A stretch of 14,104 nt of DNA from CAG-841 sp963614875 (lineage in GTDB: Bacteria; Bacillota; Clostridia; Oscillospirales; CAG-272). Positions 5,806 to 13,652 of the stretch are shown here, in pieces. Both the position numbers and the translations under genes were made by a program. The stretch is taken from contig CAVEFC010000036.1 in the NCBI GenBank assembly GCA_963614875.1, forward strand, positions 1-14,104, read 5' to 3'. The notes beneath the pieces are model-generated. The model had not been told where the DNA came from and ran no database searches. It saw only the letters and a list, made by a program, of their open reading frames with translations. Numbering within the stretch: position 1 is the first letter of the stretch; each line of letters starts with the position of its first letter.

Positions 5806-6314
5806 TCTGCCGCTCCTTTCAGAATATCGAATGCGGAGAGCGCGTCTTTCAGCGCTTTTTTGTAGTTTGCGGTAGTTTTGGTCGCGCCTGAAACGGAATC
5901 TATTCCGTCTATTTCCGTTTTTCCCGCGCCGATGAAAAGCTCGCCGTAGGTTTTTTCGTTGCCGAGCGTTTCTCCGCTGGAAACGCACGTTGCGCCGGTG
6001 ATTTTACCGTCGGAGCTTATTCCGCACATTATCGTAAGACCTGCGGAATAGCCCGTTGTGACGAGCTTTATCACATATCCGCCGCCGTCTTCTGTGTAGA
6101 TCTGCTTTACCGTTTCTGCTACGCCTTCGGGAAGGGAATCAAGCTCTCTGAAGTTTTTGCCGTCGGGCATAACGACAAGGAGGGATTTCTGCACCTTTTC
6201 GTTTTCGCTTTTTTCTATAAGCGGAGCCGTAAAGGAATTTACCGCGGCGAGCGCAGCCGACGCCACAAGGCATATAACAAGAAGCACAACAATGCTTTTT
6301 ATCGAATCCTTCAT
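5802..6314 (-). CDS. rnfG: Rnf electron transport complex subunit G (covalent FMN protein)
   Basis: 170 residues, slightly short for the family. One N-terminal membrane helix (about 6-26) anchors an extracytoplasmic FMN-binding domain. The flavinylation motif is DSVSGATKT (139-147). By the family rule, FMN is attached through phosphoester to the threonine of SGAT, here T145, by the ApbE transferase. GYSAGLTIMCGISSDGKITG (89-107) is the usual 'GY-x-x-x-I-x-x-x-V' strand region. It passes electrons between RnfC/D and the membrane cluster. The start overlaps the rnfD stop by 4 nt (ATGA) and the end overlaps rnfE by 4 nt. No ApbE gene is in the window, so it must be encoded elsewhere. Confidence 0.95.
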   Translation of the reverse strand: MKDSIKSIVVLLVICLVASAALAAVNSFTAPLIEKSENEKVQKSLLVVMPDGKNFRELDSLPEGVAETVKQIYTEDGGGYVIKLVTTGYSAGLTIMCGISSDGKITGATCVSSGETLGNEKTYGELFIGAGKTEIDGIDSVSGATKTTANYKKALKDALSAFDILKGAAE

Positions 6315-7246
6315 GCTTTTGCACCTCCGAAAGCCTTCCTTCTTGTCAGCTTTTCAATATACGGCGTGAGAATGTTCATAAGAAGTATTGCGTATGAAAC
6401 GCCTTCGGGAAGCGAGCCCCATATGCGTATCACGGAGGTTATAAATCCCGCGCCTATTCCGAACACAACCTTGCCGAGAGTGTTTGTCGGGGTTGTCGAA
6501 TAGTCGGTTGCCATAAATATCGCGCCGATGAAAAGTCCGCCCAGAAGTATGTGGTAAAGCGCGGTTTTCGCGTCGCCCGTGAATATGAATATAAACGCGA
6601 AGGTCGAGGCGATGAACGCAACGGGCGTATGCCAGCTTATGACGCGTCTTATCATAAGATAAATTCCGCCGACGACAAGCGCTATGATGCACGTTTCGCC
6701 GATAGCGCCGGCTCGTTTGCCGGTGAGCATATCGACAAGCGTCGGGAGAGTGCCTTCGCCCGAGCCTTCGAGTATGCCGAGGGGCGTTGCCGACGACACC
6801 GCGTCAGCTCCGCTCGGAGAGGCTGTCGCCGCAACTGTTTTCGAAAAGGCGATTATCATAAAAACTCTTGCCGTTACGGCAGGATTTGCAAAGTTCTGAC
6901 CTATTCCGCCGAAGATGCATTTTACAAATATTATGGCGAATACCGCGCCGACGGCGACCTGCCAGTAGGGCATCGACACGGGCAGGCTGAGCGCAAGAAT
7001 AAGTCCCGTGACGACGGCGCTCAGATCCGATATCGTAACCTCGCGCCTGCATATAAGGCAGAACGCAAGCTCGGAAAGAACGGCTGCCGAAACGCTTGCC
7101 ATCATAACGAAAAGCGCTCTCATGCCGAATATTATACAGCCTGCGACGGCGGCGGGCATAAGCGCGATTATAACGTCGAGCATTATTTTCTGCGTCGTCA
7201 CACCGCTGTGAATGTGAGGCGATACGGATACTTTCAGTTTGTTCAT
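6311..7246 (-). CDS. rnfD: Rnf electron transport complex subunit D
   Basis: 311 residues, polytopic membrane subunit (about ten helices) homologous to NqrB and thought to take part in ion translocation. The N-terminus contains VSPHIHSGVTTQKIMLDVI, characteristic of RnfD. The covalent FMN site is DAVSSATPLG (148-157) with T154 as the predicted attachment residue. GIGQNFANPAVTARVF (114-129) and ATDYSTTPTN (246-255) are family motifs. The ATG at 7246 has AAAGGAGGAAAACGGAAA upstream, a strong ribosome binding site. A reading back to 7381 is rejected because it lies in the rnfC coding region. Its start overlaps the rnfC stop by 4 nt. Confidence 0.96.
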   Translation of the reverse strand: MNKLKVSVSPHIHSGVTTQKIMLDVIIALMPAAVAGCIIFGMRALFVMMASVSAAVLSELAFCLICRREVTISDLSAVVTGLILALSLPVSMPYWQVAVGAVFAIIFVKCIFGGIGQNFANPAVTARVFMIIAFSKTVAATASPSGADAVSSATPLGILEGSGEGTLPTLVDMLTGKRAGAIGETCIIALVVGGIYLMIRRVISWHTPVAFIASTFAFIFIFTGDAKTALYHILLGGLFIGAIFMATDYSTTPTNTLGKVVFGIGAGFITSVIRIWGSLPEGVSYAILLMNILTPYIEKLTRRKAFGGAKA

Positions 7247-8571
7247 TTTCCGTTTTCCTCCTTTGCTTTGGCTTGTTTTTTTGATATATAATCGCGCAGG
7301 ACGGCTTTTGCAAGCTTGTTCGTCTGAACAAGAGGACGCTTTGCCGGACATATATAAGAGCAGCAGCCGCATTCCATACAAAGATTTACGCTCAGCTTTT
7401 CAAGCGATTCTCCATTGCCGGCTTTGTATGCCTTTTCTATTTCCGTCGGAGCAAGACCGAGCGGACAGTGATTTACGCATCTGCCGCAGTGAATACAGGC
7501 GGTGGTCACCGGCGCTTTTGCGTCCGCTTTTCCGAAGGCGAGAACAGCATTTGTGCTTTTCATTACGGGAACGTCGTCCGACGGAACGGAAAGTCCCATC
7601 ATGGGCCCGCCGCAGATAATTTTTTCGGGAGCTTCGGAAAATCCGCCGCAGAATTCAAACACGTCAGAAAGCGACGTTCCTATCGGAACGATAACGTTCT
7701 GCGGATTTTTCACCGCGCTTCCGTCAACCGTGACGCACTTGCTGACAAGCGGCATACCCGTGTTTATATATTCCGATACGGAGGCTGCCGTCGTGCAGTT
7801 GCACACTATACAGCCGACGTCTGCCGGAAGTTTCCCCGCAGGAACGATTCTTCCCGTGGTGTTGTATATAAGCACCTTTTCCGCGCCCTGAGGATATGAC
7901 GAGGGCAGAGCCTTTACCGTTATCAAAGAGTCGCTTTCCGCGAGCTTTTTCATTATTCTGATGGCGTCGGGCTTGTTTTTTTCTATGCCTATGATTATTT
8001 TCTTTATTCCGACGTACTTTTTCATCAGCCCGATAAACTGAGCTATCGGCGCCGCTTTCGACATCATTGTGCAGCTGTCGCTCGTTATATAAGGCTCACA
8101 TTCCGCGCCGTTGATTATCAGCGTATCGACGCTTTGCTTCGGATCGAGCTTTACATATGCGGGAAATCCCGCGCCGCCGAGACCGACTATGCCGCTGTCC
8201 TTTACCGCGGAGATAAAATCCTCGCGGCTGTTTATCTGCGGCGGAGCAATACTTTCGTCCGCCGTCATAAGTCCGTCGGACTCTATCGTTATTGCCGGAA
8301 CATAAGCGCCCTGCGATGTCAGCGCGTCCTCTATCCTTTTCACCGTTCCCGAAACGCTTGCGTGTACGGGAGAGGAAATAAAGCCGTCCTGCCTTGCGAT
8401 GAGCTGACCGACCTTTACCGCGTCTCCGACCTTTACCGTCGGTACGGCGGGCTTTCCTATGTGCATGGAGCAAAGGATAGTTACGCTTTCGGGAGGAGGC
8501 ATTTTTACCGGCACGGAAAGATAAGTGTTTTTTCTGTGCGGAACATGAACTCCTTTGAGCAATTTCAACAT
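7243..8571 (-). CDS. rnfC: Rnf electron transport complex subunit C (NADH-binding)
   Basis: 442 residues, the peripheral subunit that binds NAD(H) and FMN. The N-terminal barrel-sandwich region (about 25-105) has DAVKVGQLIARQDGFISSPVHASVSG. The NuoF-like nucleotide/flavin region begins at GLGGAGFPAYVKL (130-142) with GAECEPY (155-161), followed by an SLBB-like part and GGPMMG (321-326). Two 4Fe-4S motifs follow: C359-x2-C-x2-C-x3-C369 and C398-x2-C-x2-C-x3-C408. The basic tail is short, without the long repeats of proteobacterial RnfC. The ATG at 8571 has AAGGGGTGAT just upstream. It is the first gene of the rnf operon, driven by the promoter at 8611-8639. Confidence 0.96.
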   Translation of the reverse strand: MLKLLKGVHVPHRKNTYLSVPVKMPPPESVTILCSMHIGKPAVPTVKVGDAVKVGQLIARQDGFISSPVHASVSGTVKRIEDALTSQGAYVPAITIESDGLMTADESIAPPQINSREDFISAVKDSGIVGLGGAGFPAYVKLDPKQSVDTLIINGAECEPYITSDSCTMMSKAAPIAQFIGLMKKYVGIKKIIIGIEKNKPDAIRIMKKLAESDSLITVKALPSSYPQGAEKVLIYNTTGRIVPAGKLPADVGCIVCNCTTAASVSEYINTGMPLVSKCVTVDGSAVKNPQNVIVPIGTSLSDVFEFCGGFSEAPEKIICGGPMMGLSVPSDDVPVMKSTNAVLAFGKADAKAPVTTACIHCGRCVNHCPLGLAPTEIEKAYKAGNGESLEKLSVNLCMECGCCSYICPAKRPLVQTNKLAKAVLRDYISKKQAKAKEENGK

Positions 8572-8610
8572 TTTATCACCCCTTAGGCAATGTAGATTTA
8601 TATTTATTTA

Positions 8611-8639
8611 ATTATACATTAACGGAAAATAAAAGTCAA
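8611..8639 (-). promoter_or_regulatory. Sigma-A promoter of the rnf operon
   Basis: On the minus strand, -35 TTGACT (8639-8634) and -10 TATAAT (8616-8611) are separated by 17 bp, a near-perfect match. It implies a leader of about 30 nt before rnfC, too short for a riboswitch, so rnf expression is probably strong and constitutive or controlled by a factor binding here. Confidence 0.85.
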
Positions 8640-8739
8640 TCAAAAAAAGGCTTTTCACGGGTGTATTGTCATCTTGAACAAAGCGCCGCGGCATTTTTCG
8701 GCATAATAACGATACGACGTCTTTTTTACGACATAAATC

Positions 8740-8766
8740 ACCAAACCGGCACTGCGGCATAAAATA
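8740..8766 (+). promoter_or_regulatory. Possible sigma-K-like promoter of the Cys-rich protein gene
   Basis: CATAAAATA at 8758-8766 fits the sigma-K -10 pattern CATAnnnTA, and an AC pair at 8740-8741 sits 16 bp before it as the -35 pattern requires. I found no good sigma-A promoter in 8640-8831. The -35 consensus is short, so the match could be chance. If real, it would place the gene in the mother cell during sporulation. Confidence 0.3.
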
Positions 8767-8770
8767 TAGC

Positions 8771-8797
8771 AGGAGGGAATGGTTTTACATCCCTCCG
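8771..8797 (+). other. Leader hairpin before the Cys-rich protein gene
   Basis: GGAGGGA and TCCCTCC pair, extended by TG/CA with one bulged A, around a short loop. It lies about 35 bases before the ATG at 8832 and just before a second GGAGG, which is the likely ribosome binding site. It has no T run and is not a terminator. It may be a 5' stabiliser or a regulatory structure. The rest of 8640-8770 shows nothing else I can name. Confidence 0.45.
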
Positions 8798-8831
8798 CCC
8801 GAATAATTATTTTGGAGGAAATTATTATAAT

Positions 8832-9677
8832 ATGGCTGATAACAGGAATATGTCGCTTCCGTGCGCGGGACGCGATACGGTTTATATAGATACAAACAGA
8901 ATTCTTGACAGCTGTCGTGACAAGGACTGTTTTGAGGATGTTGTCGTATATCTTACCGACAGCGGCAGAGATGCTGTCGAACGCGGCGGAAACGTAAGAA
9001 CAAAAAGCGCGCATGTCATTGCCGCGGATATGACCGTTGATCCGGTGCCGTTCAACCGCGGTTTTTATCAGGTGACGGTAAAGATGTATGTAAAGGTCAC
9101 TTGCGAAGTATGCGTGGGACTCGGACGTTCACAGGACGCGGACGGACTCTGTACGGTTGAAAAGAAGGTTATTCTTTACGGCAGCGAAGGAAACGTAAAT
9201 ATTTTCAAAAGCTCGACCGACAGCTCCGGCTTCTGCGGCGGAGGCTCGGAATGCAACGCTACAAGCAATCTTCCCACCGCGGTGCTTGAGGTTGTCGATC
9301 CGATCGTACTTAACACGAAAATAGTCGAAGCCTGCCGTTGTCAGAATTTCCGCAACTGCCTCTGCGACAGCGACCTTCCGGAAGCGGTAAGAGCGCTTTT
9401 CGACGGCAGACTCTGCGCCGATCCCGCAGGCAAATATCTGCTTGTTTCTCTCGGCTTTTTCTCGGTTATAAGAATAGAAAGACCGGCACAGTATCTTATC
9501 AACGGTACGGAATACACCGTCCCCGAAAAAGAGTGCATTTCGCCCGAAACGGACGATCCGTGCAGTATGTTCAAGCATATGGCGTTCCCCGTGGACGAAT
9601 TCTATCCGCCGGCACTTTCCGATCTTGACAAAGGCGACAGAACCGACGGCGGCTGCGGCTGCGGAAGAAGACAGTAA
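8832..9677 (+). CDS. Conserved clostridial Cys-rich protein of unknown function
   Basis: 281 residues, no signal peptide and no membrane segment. It resembles a family of uncharacterised proteins that I recall as widespread in Clostridia, recognised by DSCRDKDCFEDVVVYL (26-41), VDPVPFNRGFYQVTVKMYVKV, KKVILYGSEGNVNIF and the C-terminal ISPETDDPCSMFKHMAFPVDEFYPP. Nearly 20 cysteines occur, clustered in CRCQNFRNCLC (about 168-178) and in the tail GGCGCGRRQ. The beta-rich, Cys-rich make-up would suit a structural or metal-binding protein such as a spore-surface component, but no experiment I know of supports that. The ATG at 8832 has GGAGG 13 bases before it, a rather long spacing. The gene is monocistronic: divergent from rnf and followed by a terminator. 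The function must be called unknown. Confidence 0.85.
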   Translation: MADNRNMSLPCAGRDTVYIDTNRILDSCRDKDCFEDVVVYLTDSGRDAVERGGNVRTKSAHVIAADMTVDPVPFNRGFYQVTVKMYVKVTCEVCVGLGRSQDADGLCTVEKKVILYGSEGNVNIFKSSTDSSGFCGGGSECNATSNLPTAVLEVVDPIVLNTKIVEACRCQNFRNCLCDSDLPEAVRALFDGRLCADPAGKYLLVSLGFFSVIRIERPAQYLINGTEYTVPEKECISPETDDPCSMFKHMAFPVDEFYPPALSDLDKGDRTDGGCGCGRRQ

Positions 9678-9686
9678 ACCAAAAAC

Positions 9687-9715
9687 AAAAAAATCCCGCG
9701 TGAGCGGGATTTTTT
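9687..9715. terminator. Bidirectional terminator between the Cys-rich protein gene and glnN
   Basis: The stem ATCCCGC (9693-9699) with GCGGGAT (9704-9710) and a GTGA loop is flanked by a run of A on the left and five or more T on the right. It can end the plus-strand gene at 9677 and the minus-strand glnN at 9723. Confidence 0.9.
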
Positions 9716-9722
9716 GCTGTAA

Positions 9723-11807
9723 TCAGACCGAGAAAAGAAGCTTTGCATAGTCGGGAATAGGCCAGTATTCCGATGAAGTAACCGACTCGGCTTCGTCGGC
9801 ATATGCGCGCAGCGACGACATATCGCGGCATATAACGGAGCGGAAATAAGCGGCTCTTTCGGATTCGCCGCCCGTGTGCTTTGCCGACATATCGAGGGAA
9901 AGCTTTTCGCACGAGGAATATATGCTTCCGAGAAGCGAGGAAAGCTTTTTGCAAAGCGCGCTTTCGGTGCTGACGTCCGCATCGGCGCATATTTCCGACT
10001 TGATTCTGAGCGAGGAGGCGACTTCCTTTGAAAACGCCATTACGGCGGGAATTATCTGCTTTCTTGTCATTTCAAGCATCGTAAGCGCTTCAATGCCCAC
10101 GGTTTTGCAGTAGCTTTCGAGCATTATTTCATGGCGCGCGCGGATTTCGGTTTCCGTAAATACGTTGTATTTCGTAAACAGCGCGATATTTTCGGGAGCG
10201 ATAAGTCTTTCGACCGCCTCCGGCGTTGACGGAAGATTGTAAAGTCCGCGCTTTTCGGCTTCCTTTACCCATTCGGCAGAATAGTTGTTTCCGTTGAAAA
10301 TTATGCGACGGTGGGCTTTTATCGTATCTCTTATGAGGAAGTGAAGCTCCGCGTCGAAGTCCGCGGCGGCTTCAAGCTTTCCGGCGAATTCGTCGAGCGC
10401 TTCCGCCACGATTGTGTTTATTACGGTATTTGTATCGGCTATCGACTGGCTTGAGCCGGGAGAGCGGAATTCAAATTTGTTTCCGGTGAAGGCAAAGGGC
10501 GAGGTGCGGTTTCTGTCCGTCGTATCGCGCGGAAATTTCGGCAGAGTGTGAACGCCGACGCGCATAAGCGTGCGTTCTTTTTTGCTCATTACGCTGTCGT
10601 TTTCGATAGCCGAAAGCACTTCGGTAAGCTCTGTGCCGAGAAACATTGAAATAATCGCGGGGGGAGCTTCGTCCGCACCGAGACGGTGGTCGTTGCCCGC
10701 CGACGCAACGGAAATCCGGAGCAGATCCTGATGACGATCGACTGCGGCGATGACCGCCGCAAGAAACAGCAGGAACTGAGCGTTCTCCGCGGGAGTGTCG
10801 CCGGGTTCGAGCAGATTTGCTCCTGTATCGGTCGCCATTGACCAGTTGTTGTGCTTGCCCGAACCGTTTACACATTCAAAGGGCTTTTCGTGGAGCAGGC
10901 ACGCAAGTCCGTGACGGGAGGCGACGTTTTTCATTATTTCCATCATCAGCTGATTGTTGTCGGTGGCGGTGTTCGACGTTGTATAAAGCACGGCGATTTC
11001 GTGCTGAGAGGGAGCAACCTCGTTATGCTCTGTCTTTGCGGGAATTCCGAGCTTCCAGAGCTCTTCGTTCAGCTCGCTCATAAACGCTTTTACGCGCGGC
11101 TTTATCGAACCGTAATAATGGTCGTCAAGCTCCTGACCTTTCGGAGCTTTTGCGCCGAAAAGCGTTCTTCCCGTAAAGACAAGATCTTCGCGCAGGTCGA
11201 AAAGTTTTTTGTCTATAAGAAAATATTCCTGCTCCGCGCCGACGGTGGTGACAACCTTCTTTACGCTTTCGTTGCCGAAAAGCTTCATTATTCTCATCGC
11301 CTGACGGTTGATAAGCTCCATTGAACGCAGAAGCGGAGTTTTTTTGTCGAGCGCTTCGCCCCCGTAGGAGCAGAACGCCGTTGGAATACAAAGCGTGTTT
11401 TCTTTTATAAAGGCATAAGAGGTTGCGTCCCATGCGGTATATCCGCGCGCTTCAAACGTTGCGCGCAGACCTCCCGACGGAAAGGATGAAGCGTCCGATT
11501 CGCCCTTTATCAGCGCCTTGCCGGAAAATTCTTCTATGACCTTGCCGTCCTTGCCGAAAGAAATAAAGCTGTCGTGCTTTTCGGCGGTGATGCCCGTCAT
11601 CGGCTGGAACCAATGCGTGTAATGCGTGGCGCCGAGCTCCTCCGCCCATTTTCTCATGCCCTCGGCAACGTCATCGGCAATTTCGGGGGCGAGGCTTTTG
11701 CCCTCGTCCATAGTTTTTTTCAAGCGCAGATAAACGTTTTCGGGCAGATATTTTTTCATTGCTTCGTCGCCGAAAACCATCGAGCCGTAAGAATCAAGTA
11801 TGTTCAT
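9723..11807 (-). CDS. glnN: Glutamine synthetase type III
   Basis: 694 residues, the size of type III enzymes (about 700, against about 450 for type I). It makes glutamine from glutamate, ammonium and ATP in the cytosol. Visible motifs in order: the type-III-specific N-terminus with ATHYTHWFQPMTGITAEKHDSF (60-81); GAEQEYFLID (190-199) with metal-binding glutamates; the type III segment GAKAPKGQELDDHYYG (218-233); HNEVAPSQHEIA (261-272); the glutamate/ATP site VNGSGKHNNWS (313-323); GNDHRLGADEAPPAI (371-385); and FEFRSPGSS further on. A C-terminal helical extension follows. ATG at 11807 has AAGAGGT upstream; the reading to 11870 would run through the promoter. Transcribed alone from a consensus promoter, with no GlnR-type partner gene next to it. 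Confidence 0.97.
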   Translation of the reverse strand: MNILDSYGSMVFGDEAMKKYLPENVYLRLKKTMDEGKSLAPEIADDVAEGMRKWAEELGATHYTHWFQPMTGITAEKHDSFISFGKDGKVIEEFSGKALIKGESDASSFPSGGLRATFEARGYTAWDATSYAFIKENTLCIPTAFCSYGGEALDKKTPLLRSMELINRQAMRIMKLFGNESVKKVVTTVGAEQEYFLIDKKLFDLREDLVFTGRTLFGAKAPKGQELDDHYYGSIKPRVKAFMSELNEELWKLGIPAKTEHNEVAPSQHEIAVLYTTSNTATDNNQLMMEIMKNVASRHGLACLLHEKPFECVNGSGKHNNWSMATDTGANLLEPGDTPAENAQFLLFLAAVIAAVDRHQDLLRISVASAGNDHRLGADEAPPAIISMFLGTELTEVLSAIENDSVMSKKERTLMRVGVHTLPKFPRDTTDRNRTSPFAFTGNKFEFRSPGSSQSIADTNTVINTIVAEALDEFAGKLEAAADFDAELHFLIRDTIKAHRRIIFNGNNYSAEWVKEAEKRGLYNLPSTPEAVERLIAPENIALFTKYNVFTETEIRARHEIMLESYCKTVGIEALTMLEMTRKQIIPAVMAFSKEVASSLRIKSEICADADVSTESALCKKLSSLLGSIYSSCEKLSLDMSAKHTGGESERAAYFRSVICRDMSSLRAYADEAESVTSSEYWPIPDYAKLLFSV

Positions 11808-11841
11808 CAAAACCTCTTGTATTTTTGTAAATAATAAAAAA

Positions 11842-11870
11842 ATTATATAATACGCTTTTGCTTTTGTCAA
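11842..11870 (-). promoter_or_regulatory. Sigma-A promoter of glnN
   Basis: On the minus strand, -35 TTGACA (11870-11865) and -10 TATAAT (11847-11842) are both perfect and separated by 17 bp. The leader is about 30 nt and A/T-rich. No obvious nitrogen-regulator operator or riboswitch fits in it. Confidence 0.88.
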
Positions 11871-11886
11871 TAAAAATGCTCAAAAG

Positions 11887-11916
11887 AAAAAGCAAAAACC
11901 GAAGTTTTTGCTTTTT
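11887..11916 (-). terminator. Rho-independent terminator of the membrane protein gene at 11925-12773
   Basis: AGCAAAAAC (11891-11899) pairs with GTTTTTGCT (11904-11912) over a CGAA loop, extended by A/T runs on both sides. On the minus strand it sits 9 bases after the stop codon and is followed by a U-rich stretch. It insulates glnN from the gene upstream. Confidence 0.8.
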
Positions 11917-11924
11917 GCAACTTT

Positions 11925-12773
11925 TTATTTCATATCCGTTATATAGCCCTTTGCCGATGAAAGCGCAAACGCCATAATTCCTATTTCGCATATTTCGAAT
12001 ACGTTTATTACCGTGAGTGAAGGCTCCCAGAAGGCGTAAAGAATAAGCGTTGGGATTGTGTATACCGTCACAAGCATTATCGTAACAAGGGAAAACATAA
12101 AGTAAGCGGAATTTACCGGTCGCTTTATCGAAAGTCTTGCTTCGAGAAGCATAAGTATCATACAGGAAACCGCAGTTACGTTTGCGAGTATTCTGTTTAC
12201 GTCCGAATATATATAGTCGGGATCGAAATACGAGATACAGACGAAAAGTATTCCCAGCACGGGAAGAAGCAGCGCCATATTGTTTTTCGAGCGTCTTGTG
12301 TTCAGCGCGACCGACGCGGAGAAGAGAAAGTACGCTCCGGCAAACAGCATAAGTATCGTCACGACAAACATCGCAAGGCTGTAAAGCGGAGAAACCGTTC
12401 TGTCCGACTTGAAGAAATAATAGAAGAACGCGAAAATATCTCTTTTGTAGTATATGAGCGCGATTATCGGCACTATCAGGAACGAAGCGCCGCACAGAGC
12501 GCAGCAGAACACCGAAAAGAGATTTCCGGTTGTCTGTCCGGGCGAGGAGGGCGCTGATCTGCGGAGCAGAAACGACACGATCGCCACTATAAGTATCGCC
12601 GCGAAAAGCGACCATCCGAATATTTTTATATCTTTGTCGGCTTCAAGGTCATATTCGAGAGAGTACGGATTGTAGTACCTCTTCATAAACAGTATTCTGT
12701 ATACCATAAGCGAAAGCGACGAAATTATCGCAAACGCAAACGTGCCGACAGCCAAACGTTTTTCTTTACTCAA
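11925..12773 (-). CDS. Polytopic membrane protein of unknown function
   Basis: 282 residues with about seven or eight membrane segments (roughly 8-28, 52-70, 84-107, 128-152, 165-180, 193-210, 222-245, 255-270). I do not recognise a family. Loops are short; the only sizeable hydrophilic stretches are about 30-50 (KRYYNPYSLEYDLEADKD) and around 155-165. The start is taken as TTG at 12773 because GGAGG lies exactly six bases before it. A GTG at 12818 in the same frame would add 15 charged residues but has no ribosome binding site and lies right at the predicted -10. No in-frame ATG exists near the N-terminus. It is followed by its own terminator, so it is monocistronic. No transporter or enzyme motif is visible. 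Confidence 0.78.
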   Translation of the reverse strand: MSKEKRLAVGTFAFAIISSLSLMVYRILFMKRYYNPYSLEYDLEADKDIKIFGWSLFAAILIVAIVSFLLRRSAPSSPGQTTGNLFSVFCCALCGASFLIVPIIALIYYKRDIFAFFYYFFKSDRTVSPLYSLAMFVVTILMLFAGAYFLFSASVALNTRRSKNNMALLLPVLGILFVCISYFDPDYIYSDVNRILANVTAVSCMILMLLEARLSIKRPVNSAYFMFSLVTIMLVTVYTIPTLILYAFWEPSLTVINVFEICEIGIMAFALSSAKGYITDMK

Positions 12774-12823
12774 TTTGAGCCTCCGATTACGCAATTTATT
12801 ATTCACACCATGCTGCACGTTAT

Positions 12824-12829
12824 ATTATA
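12824..12829 (-). promoter_or_regulatory. Probable -10 box of the membrane protein gene
   Basis: A perfect TATAAT lies on the minus strand at 12829-12824, about 50 bases before the TTG start. No convincing -35 lies 16-18 bp upstream (ACAATT at 17 bp, TTACAA at 19 bp), so the promoter is either weak or activator-dependent. Confidence 0.4.
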
Positions 12830-12869
12830 AGTGAGAAATGTTAATAAATTGTAATCAAACAATAAATTA

Positions 12870-12927
12870 NNNNNNNNNNNNNNNNNNNNNNNNNNNNNNN
12901 NNNNNNNNNNNNNNNNNNNNNNNNNNN
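12870..12927. other. Assembly gap (58 N)
   Basis: A run of unknown bases in the provided sequence. It removes the 3' end of the DUF308 gene and any terminator between it and the membrane protein gene. The true length and content are not known. Confidence 0.99.
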
Positions 12928-13553
12928 GCGTCGGAGTCTGAGGAATTGTCGGTGCGTTCGGTTTTTATTTCGGTGAATTCGCCTTCAACGGTTTCCGCCG
13001 ATATCTTTTTCGCTATCGCGCGGGCTTTTCCGGAAACGGTAATCACCGCGCAGATGTTTTCGATAGCGTCGACTATGAGCGAAACGCCGATGATTCTCGT
13101 TACAAGGTCGGCTGTGGCTTTTGCGTTGAATACGATGACAAAGCCGAAAATGAGTCCGAGCAGGGAAAGGAAGAACATTCCGTACCACGTTCCGACCGAC
13201 AATCCGCGGAGCTCAAGCGACGCCGAAAGCTTGAAGGCGCTGTCTATAATTATCATTATTCCTATGACAAACGGGAAAATGCTCTTGATAAAGTCGGGGT
13301 TGGACATAAGAAGAATTCCGCAGCCGAGGCAGAAAATTCCCGTTATAAGTCCCGCCGCGGTGGTAAAGGTCGTGGCGCTGCGCAAAAAGAAACGTACAAT
13401 GGTGTAAACTCCGGCGATGATTGCCGTAACGCCGATTATTTTGCATATTACGTTTATTGACTGCGCCGGATAAATAAGAAGTATTATTCCGAGAACGATA
13501 TAAAGTGCGGAAAGAAAAAGATATCCCCATTTTGCTTTTTTGATAAGTTCCAT
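12928..13553 (-). CDS. DUF308/HdeD-family membrane protein, C-terminus lost in the assembly gap
   Basis: 208 complete codons are visible. Six hydrophobic segments in hairpin pairs (first ones about 10-27 and 35-57) match the DUF308 repeat found in HdeD-like proteins: GYLFLSALYIVLGIILLIYP, then ICKIIGVTAIIAGVYTIV, and the related GLITGIFCLGCGILLMSNP and GMFFLSLLGLIFGFVIVF. After residue 170 the sequence becomes hydrophilic and acidic (AETVEGEFTEIKTERTDNSSDSD), so probably only a short tail is missing. HdeD is linked to acid resistance in enterobacteria, but for clostridial homologues the role is unknown. ATG at 13553 is preferred because GAGG lies six bases before it; an ATG at 13565 would add four residues. 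Expressed from a consensus promoter divergent from the XRE gene. Confidence 0.85.
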
Positions 13554-13583
13554 AGTAAACCTCATATAAAAAATTTTTTTAAT

Positions 13584-13612
13584 ATTATATCACCTGCGTC
13601 GGTACTTGTCAA
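13584..13612 (-). promoter_or_regulatory. Sigma-A promoter of the DUF308 gene
   Basis: On the minus strand, -35 TTGACA (13612-13607) and -10 TATAAT (13589-13584) with a 17-bp spacer; both boxes are perfect. Its -35 overlaps the -35 of the plus-strand promoter at 13606-13634. Confidence 0.88.
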
Positions 13613-13634
13613 ATAAAATCGCATATGATATAAT
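13606..13634 (+). promoter_or_regulatory. Sigma-A promoter of the XRE-family regulator gene
   Basis: -35 TTGTCA (13606-13611) and -10 TATAAT (13629-13634) with a 17-bp spacer. The predicted start near 13641 gives a leader of about 120 nt before the ATG at 13761. Confidence 0.8.
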
Positions 13635-13652
13635 TCAAGCGTAAATTGAATT

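Noticed and set aside
6551..7291. Plus-strand reading frame of 246 codons
   Set aside because: It is an antisense shadow of rnfD with Arg/Tyr/Lys-rich nonsense composition.
8572..8610. Riboswitch in the rnf leader
   Set aside because: The leader implied by the promoter at 8611-8639 is only about 30 nt, too short for any known aptamer.
11794..12615. Minus-strand reading frame of 273 codons in another frame
   Set aside because: It overlaps the membrane protein gene, the terminator and the glnN promoter. The competing frame has membrane segments, a ribosome binding site and a clean stop before the terminator.
12838..13407. Plus-strand reading frame through the assembly gap
   Set aside because: It spans unknown bases and is antisense to the well-supported DUF308 gene.
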